Positions 6,859 to 14,306 of a DNA stretch of 36,263 nt are shown piece by piece; the stretch's first letter is position 1; the number at the start of each line of letters is the position of its first letter. Location of the stretch: the NCBI RefSeq assembly GCF_001267535.1, contig NZ_JRXE01000015.1, forward strand, positions 40,915 to 77,177. Direction: 5' to 3'. The position numbers were made by a program, and so were the translations under genes. Under the pieces are notes generated by a model. It had not been told where the DNA came from and searched no databases. It saw nothing but the letters and a program-made list of their open reading frames with translations. This DNA is from Winslowiella iniecta. Lineage in GTDB: Bacteria > Pseudomonadota > Gammaproteobacteria > Enterobacterales > Enterobacteriaceae.

Positions 6859-7011
6859 ATGAAAAAACGCTGGATTGTGGTCATCGCCATCGTGCTGATG
6901 CTTGGCTGGTGTAATCGCGATACACTTAATCCTTTTGCACCAGATTGCAGTAAAACACCGCACGCCGAAGGTTGTAAGAAAAAATGGTCAGCGCCCGGCC
7001 TTGAGCTGTGA
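6859..7011 (+). CDS. Small exported protein (50 aa)
   Basis: GAAGGA sits 7 bases before the ATG. The product MKKRWIVVIAIVLMLGWCNR has a basic start and one hydrophobic helix. A short mature tail follows with two more cysteines (APDCSKT and AEGCKKK). It could be a signal-anchored or secreted peptide; LGWC is not a proper lipobox because of the bulky residue before the cysteine. It is unassigned to any family I know and lies 21 bases downstream of the DUF523 gene. Confidence 0.55.
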   Translation: MKKRWIVVIAIVLMLGWCNRDTLNPFAPDCSKTPHAEGCKKKWSAPGLEL

Positions 7012-7157
7012 GCATAACACTGCGAGCCATCACGCGGCTCGCTCAGATATCCTCGACACCCACCACATTATTTCCGCGCCTTTCCTGTTAAAAGACAATT
7101 ACACTGAAACAGCATCGGTAATCTGACACCCTTTTTGCTGGTCTGACACAGGTAATC

Positions 7158-7898
7158 ATGATGAATAAAAAACCCGGATTGTGTTGCTTTATTCTGCTGT
7201 TTGCTGCGCCGGTATCTGCACAAGATTTGGCGCTGGCACTGGATAATGAATGGCAAATTAACCCTTATCGTGCCAAACGTGTCGACTACACCCCCTTTCC
7301 GATGCTGAGCTGGACCGGCAACTATTTTTATATCGACGGTGATGAAGCGGGCATTCTGGCGTGGAAAGATGAAGTTAATGAGCTAAAGATCAAAGGATTA
7401 TGGTTTGATCGCAGCTATGACCGCAGCGACGGCAAAGGCTGGCAAATGCAGCAGCTAAATAACCGACGCACCACCCTGATGGCCGGTATCAGTTATCAGC
7501 GAATAACGCCGTATGGCGCATTATCCGGAGAGCTGTCTGCTGATACGCTGGGGCTGAGTCATGGCGTTATCGCCACCGCCTCGTGGACCGGCTATCTGCA
7601 AAGCGGAAAACTGGCGTTTATTCCTGCTGCCGGTATTGACTGGGAGGATGCACGTCAGACCCGCTACTACTATGGTGTTACTGCGGATGAATCACAACGC
7701 AGCGGACTCGCCCGCTATCGTCCGTCGGCCAGCCTGACGCCATGGTTACAGCTGGCTCTGGATTACCGTTTCAACACCCGGTGGGAAGGTTTTATCTCCA
7801 CCCGGGTCAACTTCCTCGACAGCAATGTGCGCAACAGCCCGATGGTTGAGAAGTCGACCAGTTATCTTATGAATCTCGGGGTTAACTATCATTTTTAA
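7158..7898 (+). CDS. MipA/OmpV family outer-membrane protein
   Basis: This 246-residue protein has a signal peptide (LCCFILLFAAPVSAQ; cleavage near residue 22). Alternating amphipathic strands then end in an aromatic C-terminal residue (GVNYHF), as in outer-membrane barrels. MipA/OmpV features include PFPMLSWTGNYFYIDGDEAGILAW near residues 46-70, a GLSHG segment (133-137) and the terminal YLMNLGVNYHF. MipA was described as a scaffold linking murein hydrolase and synthase; OmpV-type members act as porins or adhesins. The start could be either of two adjacent ATGs (7158 or 7161). The 295 bases after it hold no gene. Confidence 0.88.
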   Translation: MMNKKPGLCCFILLFAAPVSAQDLALALDNEWQINPYRAKRVDYTPFPMLSWTGNYFYIDGDEAGILAWKDEVNELKIKGLWFDRSYDRSDGKGWQMQQLNNRRTTLMAGISYQRITPYGALSGELSADTLGLSHGVIATASWTGYLQSGKLAFIPAAGIDWEDARQTRYYYGVTADESQRSGLARYRPSASLTPWLQLALDYRFNTRWEGFISTRVNFLDSNVRNSPMVEKSTSYLMNLGVNYHF

Positions 7899-8193
7899 AT
7901 ACTGAGCTAAATCACGACATCGGTCTGCGTCAAAGAGCGGCTTACCGTTCTGTCTGACTCACACTATCAACAGCGTGATGTGTTTTGCTTGCCCGTTTAT
8001 TCCTCCGCGTGAGATTACCTCAGATACCTGAAGATAATTTCCCGTGATCTGAACGACAATAATCCCTCTTCGAAGCCGGATTAGCAGGCTGGCGTTTCTC
8101 TGACTCCGGCTGTTTGTTTAGCTTTGGTTTAACTTATTATTATTCAGCTCAATATAATATTCGGTGATTTTCCGAAAATAATAAGGAGTTATC

Positions 8194-9090
8194 ATGTCCG
8201 GAAGCATCTTACCTGCCCAATCCGTTATTCATTCACTGCCTAATACCCAGTGGGATGAGCCGGTAAATAATGCCTCTGCGGTAGAAGCTCTTGAGCAAGG
8301 AAAAGTGCTGTTCCTGCCGAATCTGGCATTTGATCTTAGCGCCGCAGAGCAATTGCTGCTGAAGCCCGAGTTAGTCGATGCGAAGCGTAAAAATATCAGC
8401 TTTAATCCTCAGACCGGGAAAGTAAATGGTGTCGCGGTTGAGGATACAACACCGCAGGTGAAAGCACTGCTGGAACGCCATTATCATCACAGCCAGCAAC
8501 TGGTTAATGCGTTACTACCCGAGTATCGTGCTGAGCTGCATACGCCCAATAATACTCTGCGGTTACATCCGGTCACGGCGTGGCGTGCATCCAGCTCGTG
8601 GCGCAAAGATGACAGCCGTTTGCATGTTGACGCTTTTCCGTCACGTCCTAATCACGGTGAACGTATTCTGCGCATCTTTACCAATATCAACCCCAACGGC
8701 GAAAGTCGCCAGTGGCGCGTGGGCGAGCCGTTCCCGCAACTGGCGCAGCGCTTTATGCCACGCCTGAAGCGCTATTCACCGCTCAGTAGCTGGTTGCAGC
8801 ATCGGCTCGGCATTACTAAACGCTATCGCAGCCATTATGATCATCTGATGCTGCAACTGCATGATGCGATGAAAGCCGATCAATCTTATCAGCAGCAGGG
8901 GCCACAGTTGGCGCTGGAACTGCCCGCGGGCAGCAGCTGGATCTGTTTTTCCGATCAGACGCCTCATGCGGCGATGAGCGGTCAGTTTATGCTGGAGCAA
9001 ACTTTTCTGCTGCCGGTTTCCGGCATGAAAAATCCGCAAAATGCCCCTCTGGCTATTCTCGAAAAACTGCAACAGAAAACACTGATCTGA
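8194..9090 (+). CDS. kdoO: Kdo hydroxylase, Fe(II)/2-oxoglutarate dioxygenase
   Basis: This 298-residue protein is related to KdoO, which hydroxylates C3 of the outer Kdo sugar of lipid A core to give Ko. The iron-binding facial triad is visible: H144 and D146 in SRLHVDAFPSRP, and a distal H258 in DQTPHAAMSGQ. The segments HGERILRIFTNINPNGESRQW and ELPAGSSWICFSDQTPH are typical of the family. AAGGAG lies 6 bases before the ATG. It is a single-gene unit that ends in a 10-bp hairpin shared with the convergent gene. It should alter LPS inner-core charge and antibiotic resistance (family knowledge). Confidence 0.9.
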   Translation: MSGSILPAQSVIHSLPNTQWDEPVNNASAVEALEQGKVLFLPNLAFDLSAAEQLLLKPELVDAKRKNISFNPQTGKVNGVAVEDTTPQVKALLERHYHHSQQLVNALLPEYRAELHTPNNTLRLHPVTAWRASSSWRKDDSRLHVDAFPSRPNHGERILRIFTNINPNGESRQWRVGEPFPQLAQRFMPRLKRYSPLSSWLQHRLGITKRYRSHYDHLMLQLHDAMKADQSYQQQGPQLALELPAGSSWICFSDQTPHAAMSGQFMLEQTFLLPVSGMKNPQNAPLAILEKLQQKTLI

Positions 9091-9094
9091 ATGA

Positions 9095-9123
9095 CGGGCA
9101 GAGTGTATCACCTACTCTGCCCG
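9095..9123. terminator. Convergent hairpin between kdoO and the ABM gene
   Basis: CGGGCAGAGT (9095-9104) and ACTCTGCCCG (9114-9123) form a perfect 10-bp stem with a 9-base loop, placed between two convergent stop codons. T-runs are poor on both sides. Confidence 0.65.
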
Positions 9124-9128
9124 CCTGC

Positions 9129-9440
9129 TTATAAGGCGACAACCTCACTGACCTGATGCTGAAAAACATAGGGATCGGACAGCAGTTCAAATTGCTCATC
9201 GTCAGCGTAAGTGACCGCGACATGGTAATCCTCCCCGGCAAACGCTTTTACCGCGTCAATATCCGACCAGTAAGTGGCGAGAAAAAAATGCGCCCACTCT
9301 CCCTGGGTTTCACGACGTACAAAAGCGCCCAGATTACCTGCCACGCCTTGTGAATGCTGTACACCGGTAAGCTGCAAATGTGCGGCAAAACCTTCAGCAA
9401 ATTTAACCGGCACGCAGCCATGCCATGTTCTGACAATCAT
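9129..9440 (-). CDS. Antibiotic-biosynthesis-monooxygenase (ABM) fold protein
   Basis: This is a 103-residue single-domain dimeric alpha+beta barrel protein. Features include an MIVRTWHGCVP first strand, a substrate-facing helix (VKFAEGFAAHLQLTG), FVRRETQGEWAHFFLATYWSDIDAVKAFAGED, and a C-terminal SDPYVFQHQVSEV. The W-S/D-ID-VKAFAG pattern is common in ABM proteins that handle heme, quinones or small reactive molecules. AAGGGG lies 5 bases upstream of the ATG. The exact substrate is unknown. Note that a second, unrelated ABM-like gene lies in the Tn3 region at 11060-11335. Confidence 0.75.
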   Translation of the reverse strand: MIVRTWHGCVPVKFAEGFAAHLQLTGVQHSQGVAGNLGAFVRRETQGEWAHFFLATYWSDIDAVKAFAGEDYHVAVTYADDEQFELLSDPYVFQHQVSEVVAL

Positions 9441-9533
9441 AGTACCCCTTGCGTTGTTATTTAATATTTTGTGAACATAACATTTTTGCGGCGAAAAAGG
9501 TTATCGGTGCGGGTCAATTCATTTTAAACGCGA

Positions 9534-9562
9534 AATGCCAGTCACCTGAGGCGACTGGCATT
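9534..9562 (-). terminator. Terminator hairpin of the DUF1471 gene
   Basis: AATGCCAGTC (9534-9543) and GACTGGCATT (9553-9562) pair over 10 bases. The hairpin lies 33 bases after the minus-strand stop at 9595 and is followed by TTTCGCGTTT in that direction. Confidence 0.75.
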
Positions 9563-9594
9563 AAACACTGGAGATATCAGGATAACTGAAATGA

Positions 9595-9807
9595 TTATTT
9601 AATCAGGTCAGCGGTCATATAAACCTGGTTGCCGACGCGGGCGCTGGTGATTTTATAAGATGATGCACCCGCTTCCTGAGCTTTCGCCGCAATGCGCGCT
9701 TCAGCAGTATCCAGATGGCTACCGTATGCGGTGACGGATTGTGCGAAGCTGCCAAAAGAAACGGTAGCAAGGGCAATTACTGCAACAAAAGTTTTGATAG
9801 ATTTCAT
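9595..9807 (-). CDS. YdgH/BhsA/McbA-like (DUF1471) periplasmic protein
   Basis: The protein has 70 residues, with a signal peptide (MKSIKTFVAVIALATVSFGSFAQ). The mature DUF1471 domain ends with the usual pattern: TAEARIAAKAQEAGASSYKI, then SARVGNQVYMTADLIK. Family members such as BhsA, McbA and YhcN respond to acid, peroxide or metal stress and affect biofilm formation and permeability. GGAAATAAACC lies just upstream of the ATG. A terminator hairpin follows, so it is a single-gene transcript. I cannot tell which paralogue it corresponds to. Confidence 0.9.
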   Translation of the reverse strand: MKSIKTFVAVIALATVSFGSFAQSVTAYGSHLDTAEARIAAKAQEAGASSYKITSARVGNQVYMTADLIK

Positions 9808-10105
9808 GGTTTATTTCCTTCAGTTTTTTGACCGGGAGAAGACTCATCGCCTTCGATAGAACAATAATAGCCATACGAAGCCAATGTTAATAGCGGAGCT
9901 ATTTGCTTATCTTTGTCAAAAAAACTGATTTAAAATTACACTGCTACTTTTGTTAGCTTAGATTATGACTGCTGCCACAACCTGGCGGCCATCTCAGCAC
10001 TTTAATTCATCTCTGTGACTGTACCGACATATTTCACTGAGTCCTCCGGCGCAAATTGGTCAGCGCCTATAATCAGTGTGTTCACAATGGAATTGGGGGT
10101 GATTT

Positions 10106-10417
10106 ATGTTATGGCTTGAACAAGGACTTTACCTGAGAGTGAAACAACTGGAAAACGGCCCGCGCCCGCTCCCTTTGCAAAGTGGTTTCAGTAGCGAGTT
10201 TGCCTATCGCGCGATCGGTTGTTTTAATCCTTCAGAAACCTCTGACGCATACTATATCTTGTCCAATGATCGTGATGAGGTGTGGTTTATCTGCAATCGC
10301 CATTTAAGAACCGTCTGTCTTGCTGCGCAATTAACTGAATTCAGAATCCCCTTATCCGCCACGTCCCCCGTAAATGTCGGGGTAAATGACAGTTTTAACC
10401 GCACCGGCACCACTTAA
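10106..10417 (+). CDS. Hypothetical protein (103 aa) beside the Tn3-type element
   Basis: The ATG is preceded by GGGGGTGAT, a good ribosome site. The protein is soluble: [22 protein letters not shown], then [43 protein letters not shown]. It looks like a compact conserved enterobacterial protein that I cannot name. The last 20 or so residues ([20 protein letters not shown]) are low-complexity and polar, and the stop lies only 40 bases before the target duplication of the Tn3-like element. The gene may therefore have lost or changed its natural end, but this is not proven. Confidence 0.6.
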   Translation: MLWLEQGLYLRVKQLENGPRPLPLQSGFSSEFAYRAIGCFNPSETSDAYYILSNDRDEVWFICNRHLRTVCLAAQLTEFRIPLSATSPVNVGVNDSFNRTGTT

Positions 10418-10457
10418 CCTGTGCGCTTCGGCTAAAGACTTTCTGGCGGGATAAACC

Positions 10458-10462
10458 TTATT
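10458..10462 (+). repeat. Target-site duplication, left copy (TTATT)
   Basis: TTATT directly abuts the outer GGGG of the left Tn3-type end and recurs at 12739-12743 beside the outer CCCCC of the right end. Confidence 0.7.
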
Positions 10463-10500
10463 GGGGCCCGCCTGGAAAACGGAAAATATCCTACGCCAAG
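10463..10500 (+). repeat. Tn3-family 38-bp terminal repeat E (outer left)
   Basis: The 38 bases start GGGGCCCGCC, contain GGAAAACGGAAAATA and end CTACGCCAAG. This matches the Tn21/Tn1721-type layout (GGGG at the tip, GAAAACGGAAAATA in the middle, ACGC-AAG inside). The tnpA fragment reads toward it, as in an intact Tn3-family right end. Confidence 0.85.
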
Positions 10501-10804
10501 CCTGTTTTTTGTACATGCCACTATCCACTGAGCGTAATGAACGGTATTTACCCTGTCCCAGCTTAAGGTTTGTCCGCCAGACGTAATCCCCACTCAGATT
10601 GATGTGCTCCCATCCCAGCGGAGACAAATGAGAAATCAGTTGCTCATTAATCGGGATCCCTTTTCGTCTCAGGGAATCTATAGCTCTTTCTATATATACC
10701 GTATTCCACAGGGAGATCGCCGCAGTCAGCAACGTCAGACCACTGGCCCGGTAGCTCTGATTCTCCAGCACCCGATCTCTGATCTCACCCAATCGGTGTA
10801 TAAA
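10501..10804 (-). pseudogene. tnpA: Tn3-family transposase TnpA, C-terminal fragment
   Basis: About the last 100 codons of a roughly 1,000-residue Tn3 transposase remain on the minus strand: [60 protein letters not shown] and GKYRSLR. These are the conserved segments after the last catalytic residue. The frame is cut at 10804, exactly at the tip of another Tn3-type end (10805), so the rest of the gene is gone. The open frame runs on past the inner end of repeat E to 10352, but that extension is not transposase. It cannot be an active enzyme. Confidence 0.9.
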
Positions 10805-10842
10805 GGGGTCTGTTTGGATATCGAGAATTATTGTACGTTTAG
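10805..10842 (+). repeat. Tn3-family terminal repeat A
   Basis: 38 bases starting GGGGTCTG, containing TTTGGATATCGAGAATTATT and ending GTACGTTTAG; left-end orientation. Confidence 0.8.
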
Positions 10843-11022
10843 CGCATTATTTAACCACATCAGCCCGTAAGGGATTGATTTAGTATCAATGGCTATCGCT
10901 TTTGAATGATCGCCTTAGCAAGTATCGCATTTAGGTTATCCGATTAAACAAAACCCACGGCAAAAGGCGTATAGCGCGGGAGTACACCTTATTGCGATAA
11001 CTTAGCCTGTTCAAAAAACAGG

Positions 11023-11060
11023 CTGATCGTACAATAATTTCCGATCTCCAAACTGACTCC
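11023..11060 (-). repeat. Tn3-family terminal repeat B
   Basis: On the minus strand it starts GGAGTCAG, contains TTTGGAGATCGGAAATTATT and ends GTACGATCAG. It is in right-end orientation, and its tip touches the stop codon of the passenger monooxygenase gene. Confidence 0.8.
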
Positions 11061-11335
11061 TACTCAATCTCTGGGATTTCGTATTCTCTGGCAATCATGC
11101 TGGTTTCTCTTCCCCAGACAGAATTCTTGGTTCTTTTTTGGTGAGCGTCAAAGGTAGCCTGGTTTGTAAAAAGCTCTTCGACTTTCCAGATCATGGGATC
11201 TGCCGTTTCCGTGACTTCAAATGACACGCATCCGGTTTCTTCCCTGGTCAGTTCCTTGTGTTCAGGAAGGTACTGGCGAACAATGTCTGCTTCTTCTGCA
11301 CTTTTACACACCAAACGACCAGTCAGCTTAATCAT
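11060..11335 (-). CDS. Passenger ABM-fold (quinol-monooxygenase-like) protein
   Basis: This is a single-domain ABM protein of about 91 residues: MIKLTGRLVC, EADIVRQYLPEHKELTREETGCVSFEVTE (the typical helix then GC-SFE strand), MIWKVEELFTNQATFDAHQKRTKNS and a C-terminal IAREYEIPEIE. Related proteins include YgiN-type quinol monooxygenases and small cofactor-free oxygenases. Three ATGs lie in tandem (11341, 11338, 11335); the last has the best spacing from AAAGGGA. Its stop overlaps the outer base of Tn3 end B. It is divergent from the GNAT gene over about 180 bases and belongs to the AT-richer passenger block. Confidence 0.75.
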   Translation of the reverse strand: MIKLTGRLVCKSAEEADIVRQYLPEHKELTREETGCVSFEVTETADPMIWKVEELFTNQATFDAHQKRTKNSVWGRETSMIAREYEIPEIE

Positions 11336-11516
11336 CATCATCCCTTTATTTTCATGAGGTTTTATCGGTTTTCCAACAATAAACCTACACCAAATAATCG
11401 GGATAAAGAAACCAGGAAGTATCAGCCACGATACTTACGGCCCCTGCTGACCACGTCTAAGGGATGTTATGGTAAATCTGAGTGGCTAGCAGTTACAGGA
11501 CAAACAAGGAGAAGCT

Positions 11517-11987
11517 ATGAAGGTCAGACTCGCAACACCTGTTGAGGCCGAAGAGTGTTGGAACATTAGGAACCAGGCTATTCGCCATGGATGCAAGTGC
11601 AGCTACGATGCTGCGGTTATTGACGCGTGGACGCCAGCAGCAATGCCTGAAGGTTACAGGAGAGTTATCGCAGCAAATCCTTTTTTCGTCGTTGATGGTC
11701 CTGATAACAGACCGGTGGCGACAGGTTTCTTGGATCTTTCTGCAGGAAGCGTTGAGGCTATTTTCACTTTGCCAGAACACCTCGGCAAAGGTTTTGGCGG
11801 ACTGATTATTGATGCTATCAAAGAAGAAGCGCGTAGACAGGGGTTTGAGAAATTAACTTTATCCTCAACGCCTAATGCACAATCTTTCTACGAAAAACAT
11901 GGATTTACTCTCGTCAAAGAAAGTCTCTATCCATCAGCGCTTACCCAGACGGATCTGCGTTGTATGGATATGGTTAGTAAGTTATAG
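11517..11987 (+). CDS. Passenger GNAT-family N-acetyltransferase
   Basis: This is a 156-residue acetyl-CoA-dependent acetyltransferase. Strands FFVVDG and ATGFLDLSAGSVEAIFTLPEHLGKGFGGLII carry the acetyl-CoA pyrophosphate loop (LGKGFGG, residues 92-98). LTLSSTPNAQSFYEKHGFTLV is the standard motif B, with the Tyr often used as general acid. AAGGAG lies 6 bases before the ATG. The substrate is unknown; the protein is not recognisable as a known aminoglycoside or tabtoxin enzyme. Arg codons AGG and AGA are frequent, unlike the neighbouring chromosomal genes, which supports acquisition with the Tn3-type element. Confidence 0.88.
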   Translation: MKVRLATPVEAEECWNIRNQAIRHGCKCSYDAAVIDAWTPAAMPEGYRRVIAANPFFVVDGPDNRPVATGFLDLSAGSVEAIFTLPEHLGKGFGGLIIDAIKEEARRQGFEKLTLSSTPNAQSFYEKHGFTLVKESLYPSALTQTDLRCMDMVSKL

Positions 11988-12038
11988 AAGCAATCCCGCT
12001 GTCGCAGGCAAAAGCGATAGCGGTTCGCCGCCAGGATG

Positions 12039-12440
12039 TTATGGCAAATATTGCATTACTAAGATTGCTGTTCCTGCGAGGCTGCATAGCATTGCCAAGG
12101 GATTTATGAACAAAATCCCTATCGATGTAGAAAACAACCCACGAAAAATCATATTGCCAGCAAGCCCTCCGACGATGAGGGATAAAACGGTATAACCAAC
12201 AACTTTCAGCAACGACAGTTCTCCCCATATGGCCTCTACTACCGGATAGATAAAAACACCAACGCCTGCCGGAAATGTTGTAACCATCAAAAGTAGATGG
12301 GTTTTGGTGGGTCCGTACTCTCGAACATTTCCTACTTTCATCAAGTGTGTGATGAATGAAGCTATCCACCATAGGGTCATAACCGTAAGGAAACTGTAAT
12401 TCATTGATTTTATTACCAACGCTGGATGATTGTGGATCAT
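12039..12440 (-). CDS. Passenger small integral membrane protein (133 aa)
   Basis: Four hydrophobic segments are visible: FLTVMTLWWIASFITHLM, THLLLMVTTFPAGVGVFIYPVV, VVGYTVLSLIVGGLAG and ILFINPLAMLCSLAGTAILVM. Short loops separate them and the N-terminal stretch is charged. I do not recognise the family. The first ATG (12440) has a weak ribosome site, and an internal ATG at residue 13 (MNYSFLTV) is a plausible alternative. It is convergent with the GNAT gene (51-base gap), and its AT-rich upstream region runs into Tn3-type end D. Confidence 0.6.
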   Translation of the reverse strand: MIHNHPALVIKSMNYSFLTVMTLWWIASFITHLMKVGNVREYGPTKTHLLLMVTTFPAGVGVFIYPVVEAIWGELSLLKVVGYTVLSLIVGGLAGNMIFRGLFSTSIGILFINPLAMLCSLAGTAILVMQYLP

Positions 12441-12562
12441 GATTATATCTTTTTTTTCTTATTAAAATTAATAGGTTTAGTATTTTTTTCAGCGAGGTGG
12501 TGTTGTGGAGTGGTATTGGTCACTTCGGGGAGCAGGCAAGAGCATTTTGGTTAAAAAGCAAT

Positions 12563-12599
12563 CTTAGCGTGGTTTATTTTCGTTTTCCAAGCGACCCCC
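12563..12599 (-). repeat. Tn3-family terminal repeat D (37 bp)
   Basis: On the plus strand it starts CTTAGCGTGGTTTATTTTC and ends in CCCCC. It is strikingly like a reversed Tn21 end with one base missing in the GTTTTCCAAG part. It is in right-end orientation and lies 101 bases inside the outer end C. Confidence 0.75.
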
Positions 12600-12700
12600 A
12601 ATAGGGATTGCCTATCTATGCCTTCAACCTGCAAAGCCATACCCGCTATCAGCTACGTGGTTGCTTCATTGGAACGAAACCACCTGTAAAGCTCAAAACG

Positions 12701-12738
12701 CTTAACGTAGGATAATTTCCGAATTCCAAACTGCCCCC
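12701..12738 (-). repeat. Tn3-family terminal repeat C (outer right)
   Basis: The 38 bases start CTTAACGTAGGATAATTTCC on the plus strand and end CTGCCCCC. The reverse complement carries GGGGG, GAATTCGGAAA and ACGTTAAG like Tn1721/Tn3 ends. TTATT follows immediately. Confidence 0.85.
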
Positions 12739-12743
12739 TTATT
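12739..12743 (+). repeat. Target-site duplication, right copy (TTATT)
   Basis: TTATT abuts the outer CCCCC of end C and equals the 5 bases left of end E. Confidence 0.7.
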
Positions 12744-12920
12744 GCTATTGTGCCGGTAATCCGGTTAATCGCAGCGCTCTTTCAGGCGAACACGCTGAGG
12801 ATAAAAAGCGCAGGTAATCAATCGGGTAATGGCTGGAGCCGGGCTTTCTCGTATCATCTCTCACCGGATCGCGTTATCATTAACGGCTGTTTAATCGCGA
12901 AACCGCCCCGGAGAGTCTTG

Positions 12921-13019
12921 ATGAACAAAAGAGCCATTGCCCCTGCCATTATCTTTATTGCTGCTATAGTGTTTTTCGTCTGGTTTATTGCCAGCGGCGC
13001 AGCAGTGCCGGGAAGCTGA
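12921..13019 (+). CDS. Single-span membrane peptide (32 aa)
   Basis: GGAGAG lies 6 bases before the ATG. The peptide starts MNKRAIAPAIIFIAAIVFF, continues with VWFIASGAAVPGS, and contains one transmembrane helix. Longer in-frame starts exist upstream, but none has a ribosome site. It is convergent with umuC (24-base gap). Short single-span proteins of this kind are common in enterobacteria, but I cannot match it to a named one. Confidence 0.5.
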   Translation: MNKRAIAPAIIFIAAIVFFVWFIASGAAVPGS

Positions 13020-13042
13020 ACCACGGCGGCTACGCTGAAAAA

Positions 13043-14305
13043 TCACTTCGCCACCGGTAAATCTGCAAAACGCGTAGTGTAGGCCGGAGACAGCATTTCT
13101 CGCTTCATCGCCCACGACTTACTGATCCCCTGACCGGCAAACCAGACTTTATTTTTACCTGACTTGTTCAGGTGATCGATCACCTGCATCAGCGCCTCGC
13201 TGTCCGCCCGTGGACGGTATTCATCAAACAGATTAAGCTGGGACACGCCCTGGCTGAAAAAGTCTCCCAGCATCACGCCTGCTTTCATGTAACGGTGCCC
13301 GTCAATCCATATCCGCTCCAGCGACTCCATCGCGATACGCACGATGTCCCGCGTATCATTTGACGGCGTCAGCAACGTTCCGCCCGCCTGGTTACCGTAA
13401 AACTGCTCGCCAGGCGTGTGCGGACTGGTACGCAAAAACACCGCAATCTGCCGACAATACTGCTTCTCACCGCGCAACTTCTCCGCCGCACGTTCGGCAT
13501 AAGCACACACTGCCTGACGCATCTCCTGATAATCAGTAATACGGCTGCCAAACGAGCGCGAACAGACTATCTGTTGTTTGGTGGGCATCACCTCTTCCAG
13601 CGCCAGACAAGGCTCACCATTGAGTTCCCGCACGGTACGCTCAAGTACCACGTTAAAATTTTTACGGATAAACCACGGCGTGCATTCCGCTAACTGCAAC
13701 GCGGTCTCAATGCCCATCAGGTTCAAGGTTTTACTGATGCGCCGCCCCACTCCCCAGACATCCTCAACCGGCACTATACTCATCAGTTTTCGCTGCCGCT
13801 CCCGGTCTGACAGGTCGAGCACCCCACCGGTCTTTTTCCATTTTTTGGCGGCATGGTTAGCCAGCTTGGCCAGTGTTTTAGTCTGAGCAATACCCACCCC
13901 GACGGTCAGATGGGTTTCTTTCATCACCCGGGCGCGCACATCACGACCAAACTGCTCCAGCGACATGCAGTGACTGACGCCGCTCAGATTCATAAAGGCC
14001 TCATCAATGGAGTAGATTTCCACCGCAGGCGCCATCTCTTCCAGCGTGGTCATCACGCGGTTACTCATATCGGCATACAGCGCATAATTCGAACTAAAAA
14101 CTTTTACCTGATGCCGCTGAATTTCCTCTTTCATTTTGAAGTACGGCGCACCCATTTTGATGCCGACCGCTTTCGCTTCCGCGCTGCGCGCAATGACACA
14201 ACCGTCATTATTCGACAGCACCACCACCGGAACGCCACGTAAATCGGGCCGGAACACCGTTTCACAGGAGGCGTAAAAGCTATTCACATCCACCAGCGCG
14301 AACAT
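13043..14305 (-). CDS. umuC: DNA polymerase V catalytic subunit UmuC
   Basis: This 420-residue Y-family polymerase carries out error-prone translesion synthesis with UmuD'2 during the SOS response. Catalytic acidic residues are D6 in [13 protein letters not shown] and D101/E102 in [10 protein letters not shown]. The steric-gate aromatic is Y11, the thumb/HhH segment is [17 protein letters not shown], and the beta-clamp box QLNLF is at 356-360. The numbering follows the E. coli protein. The ATG lies one base after the umuD stop, so the two are translated together under the same LexA box. It ends 23 bases from a convergent membrane peptide. Confidence 0.97.
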   Translation of the reverse strand: MFALVDVNSFYASCETVFRPDLRGVPVVVLSNNDGCVIARSAEAKAVGIKMGAPYFKMKEEIQRHQVKVFSSNYALYADMSNRVMTTLEEMAPAVEIYSIDEAFMNLSGVSHCMSLEQFGRDVRARVMKETHLTVGVGIAQTKTLAKLANHAAKKWKKTGGVLDLSDRERQRKLMSIVPVEDVWGVGRRISKTLNLMGIETALQLAECTPWFIRKNFNVVLERTVRELNGEPCLALEEVMPTKQQIVCSRSFGSRITDYQEMRQAVCAYAERAAEKLRGEKQYCRQIAVFLRTSPHTPGEQFYGNQAGGTLLTPSNDTRDIVRIAMESLERIWIDGHRYMKAGVMLGDFFSQGVSQLNLFDEYRPRADSEALMQVIDHLNKSGKNKVWFAGQGISKSWAMKREMLSPAYTTRFADLPVAK

Positions 14306-14306
14306 C

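Larger units (their letters stand above)
10805..11060. mobile_element. Nested 256-bp Tn3-derived miniature element (TIME-like)
   Basis: Two related 38-bp Tn3-type ends in opposite orientation (A at 10805-10842, B at 11023-11060) match at about 31 of 38 positions. They enclose 180 bases with no gene. The size and layout fit the Tn3-derived inverted-repeat miniature elements (TIMEs). The tip of A interrupts the tnpA reading frame. The 5-base flanks (ATAAA and TACTC) do not match, so the original duplication is lost or one end was rearranged. Confidence 0.7.
10463..12738. mobile_element. Decayed Tn3-family element with nested ends and passenger genes
   Basis: The 2,276-bp segment begins with a 38-bp Tn3-type end at 10463-10500 (GGGG outside, ACGCCAAG inside). 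It finishes with a 38-bp end in opposite orientation at 12701-12738 (CTTAACGTAG inside, CCCCC outside). The two ends match at about 29 of 38 positions. A 5-bp direct repeat TTATT lies immediately outside both (10458-10462 and 12739-12743), the duplication size made by Tn3 transposases. Inside are a 3' tnpA fragment, a nested A-B end pair, a further end at 12563-12599 and three passenger genes. No complete transposase or resolvase remains, so the element is non-autonomous. Confidence 0.8.

Noticed and set aside
10352-10792. Open frame of 146 codons read as an intact gene
   Set aside because: It is the tail of a Tn3 transposase that runs on past the inner edge of a Tn3 end. The part beyond 10500 has no transposase similarity, and the N-terminal 85-90% is missing.
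10805-11060. Target duplication for the A-B miniature element
   Set aside because: The flanks ATAAA and TACTC do not match, so I claim no duplication for this pair.
12654-12691. Possible sixth Tn3-type end (contains TTGGAACGAAAC and ends GTAAAG)
   Set aside because: It resembles part of the Tn3 end but lacks the GGGG tip and most other conserved positions, so it may be chance or a very worn end.
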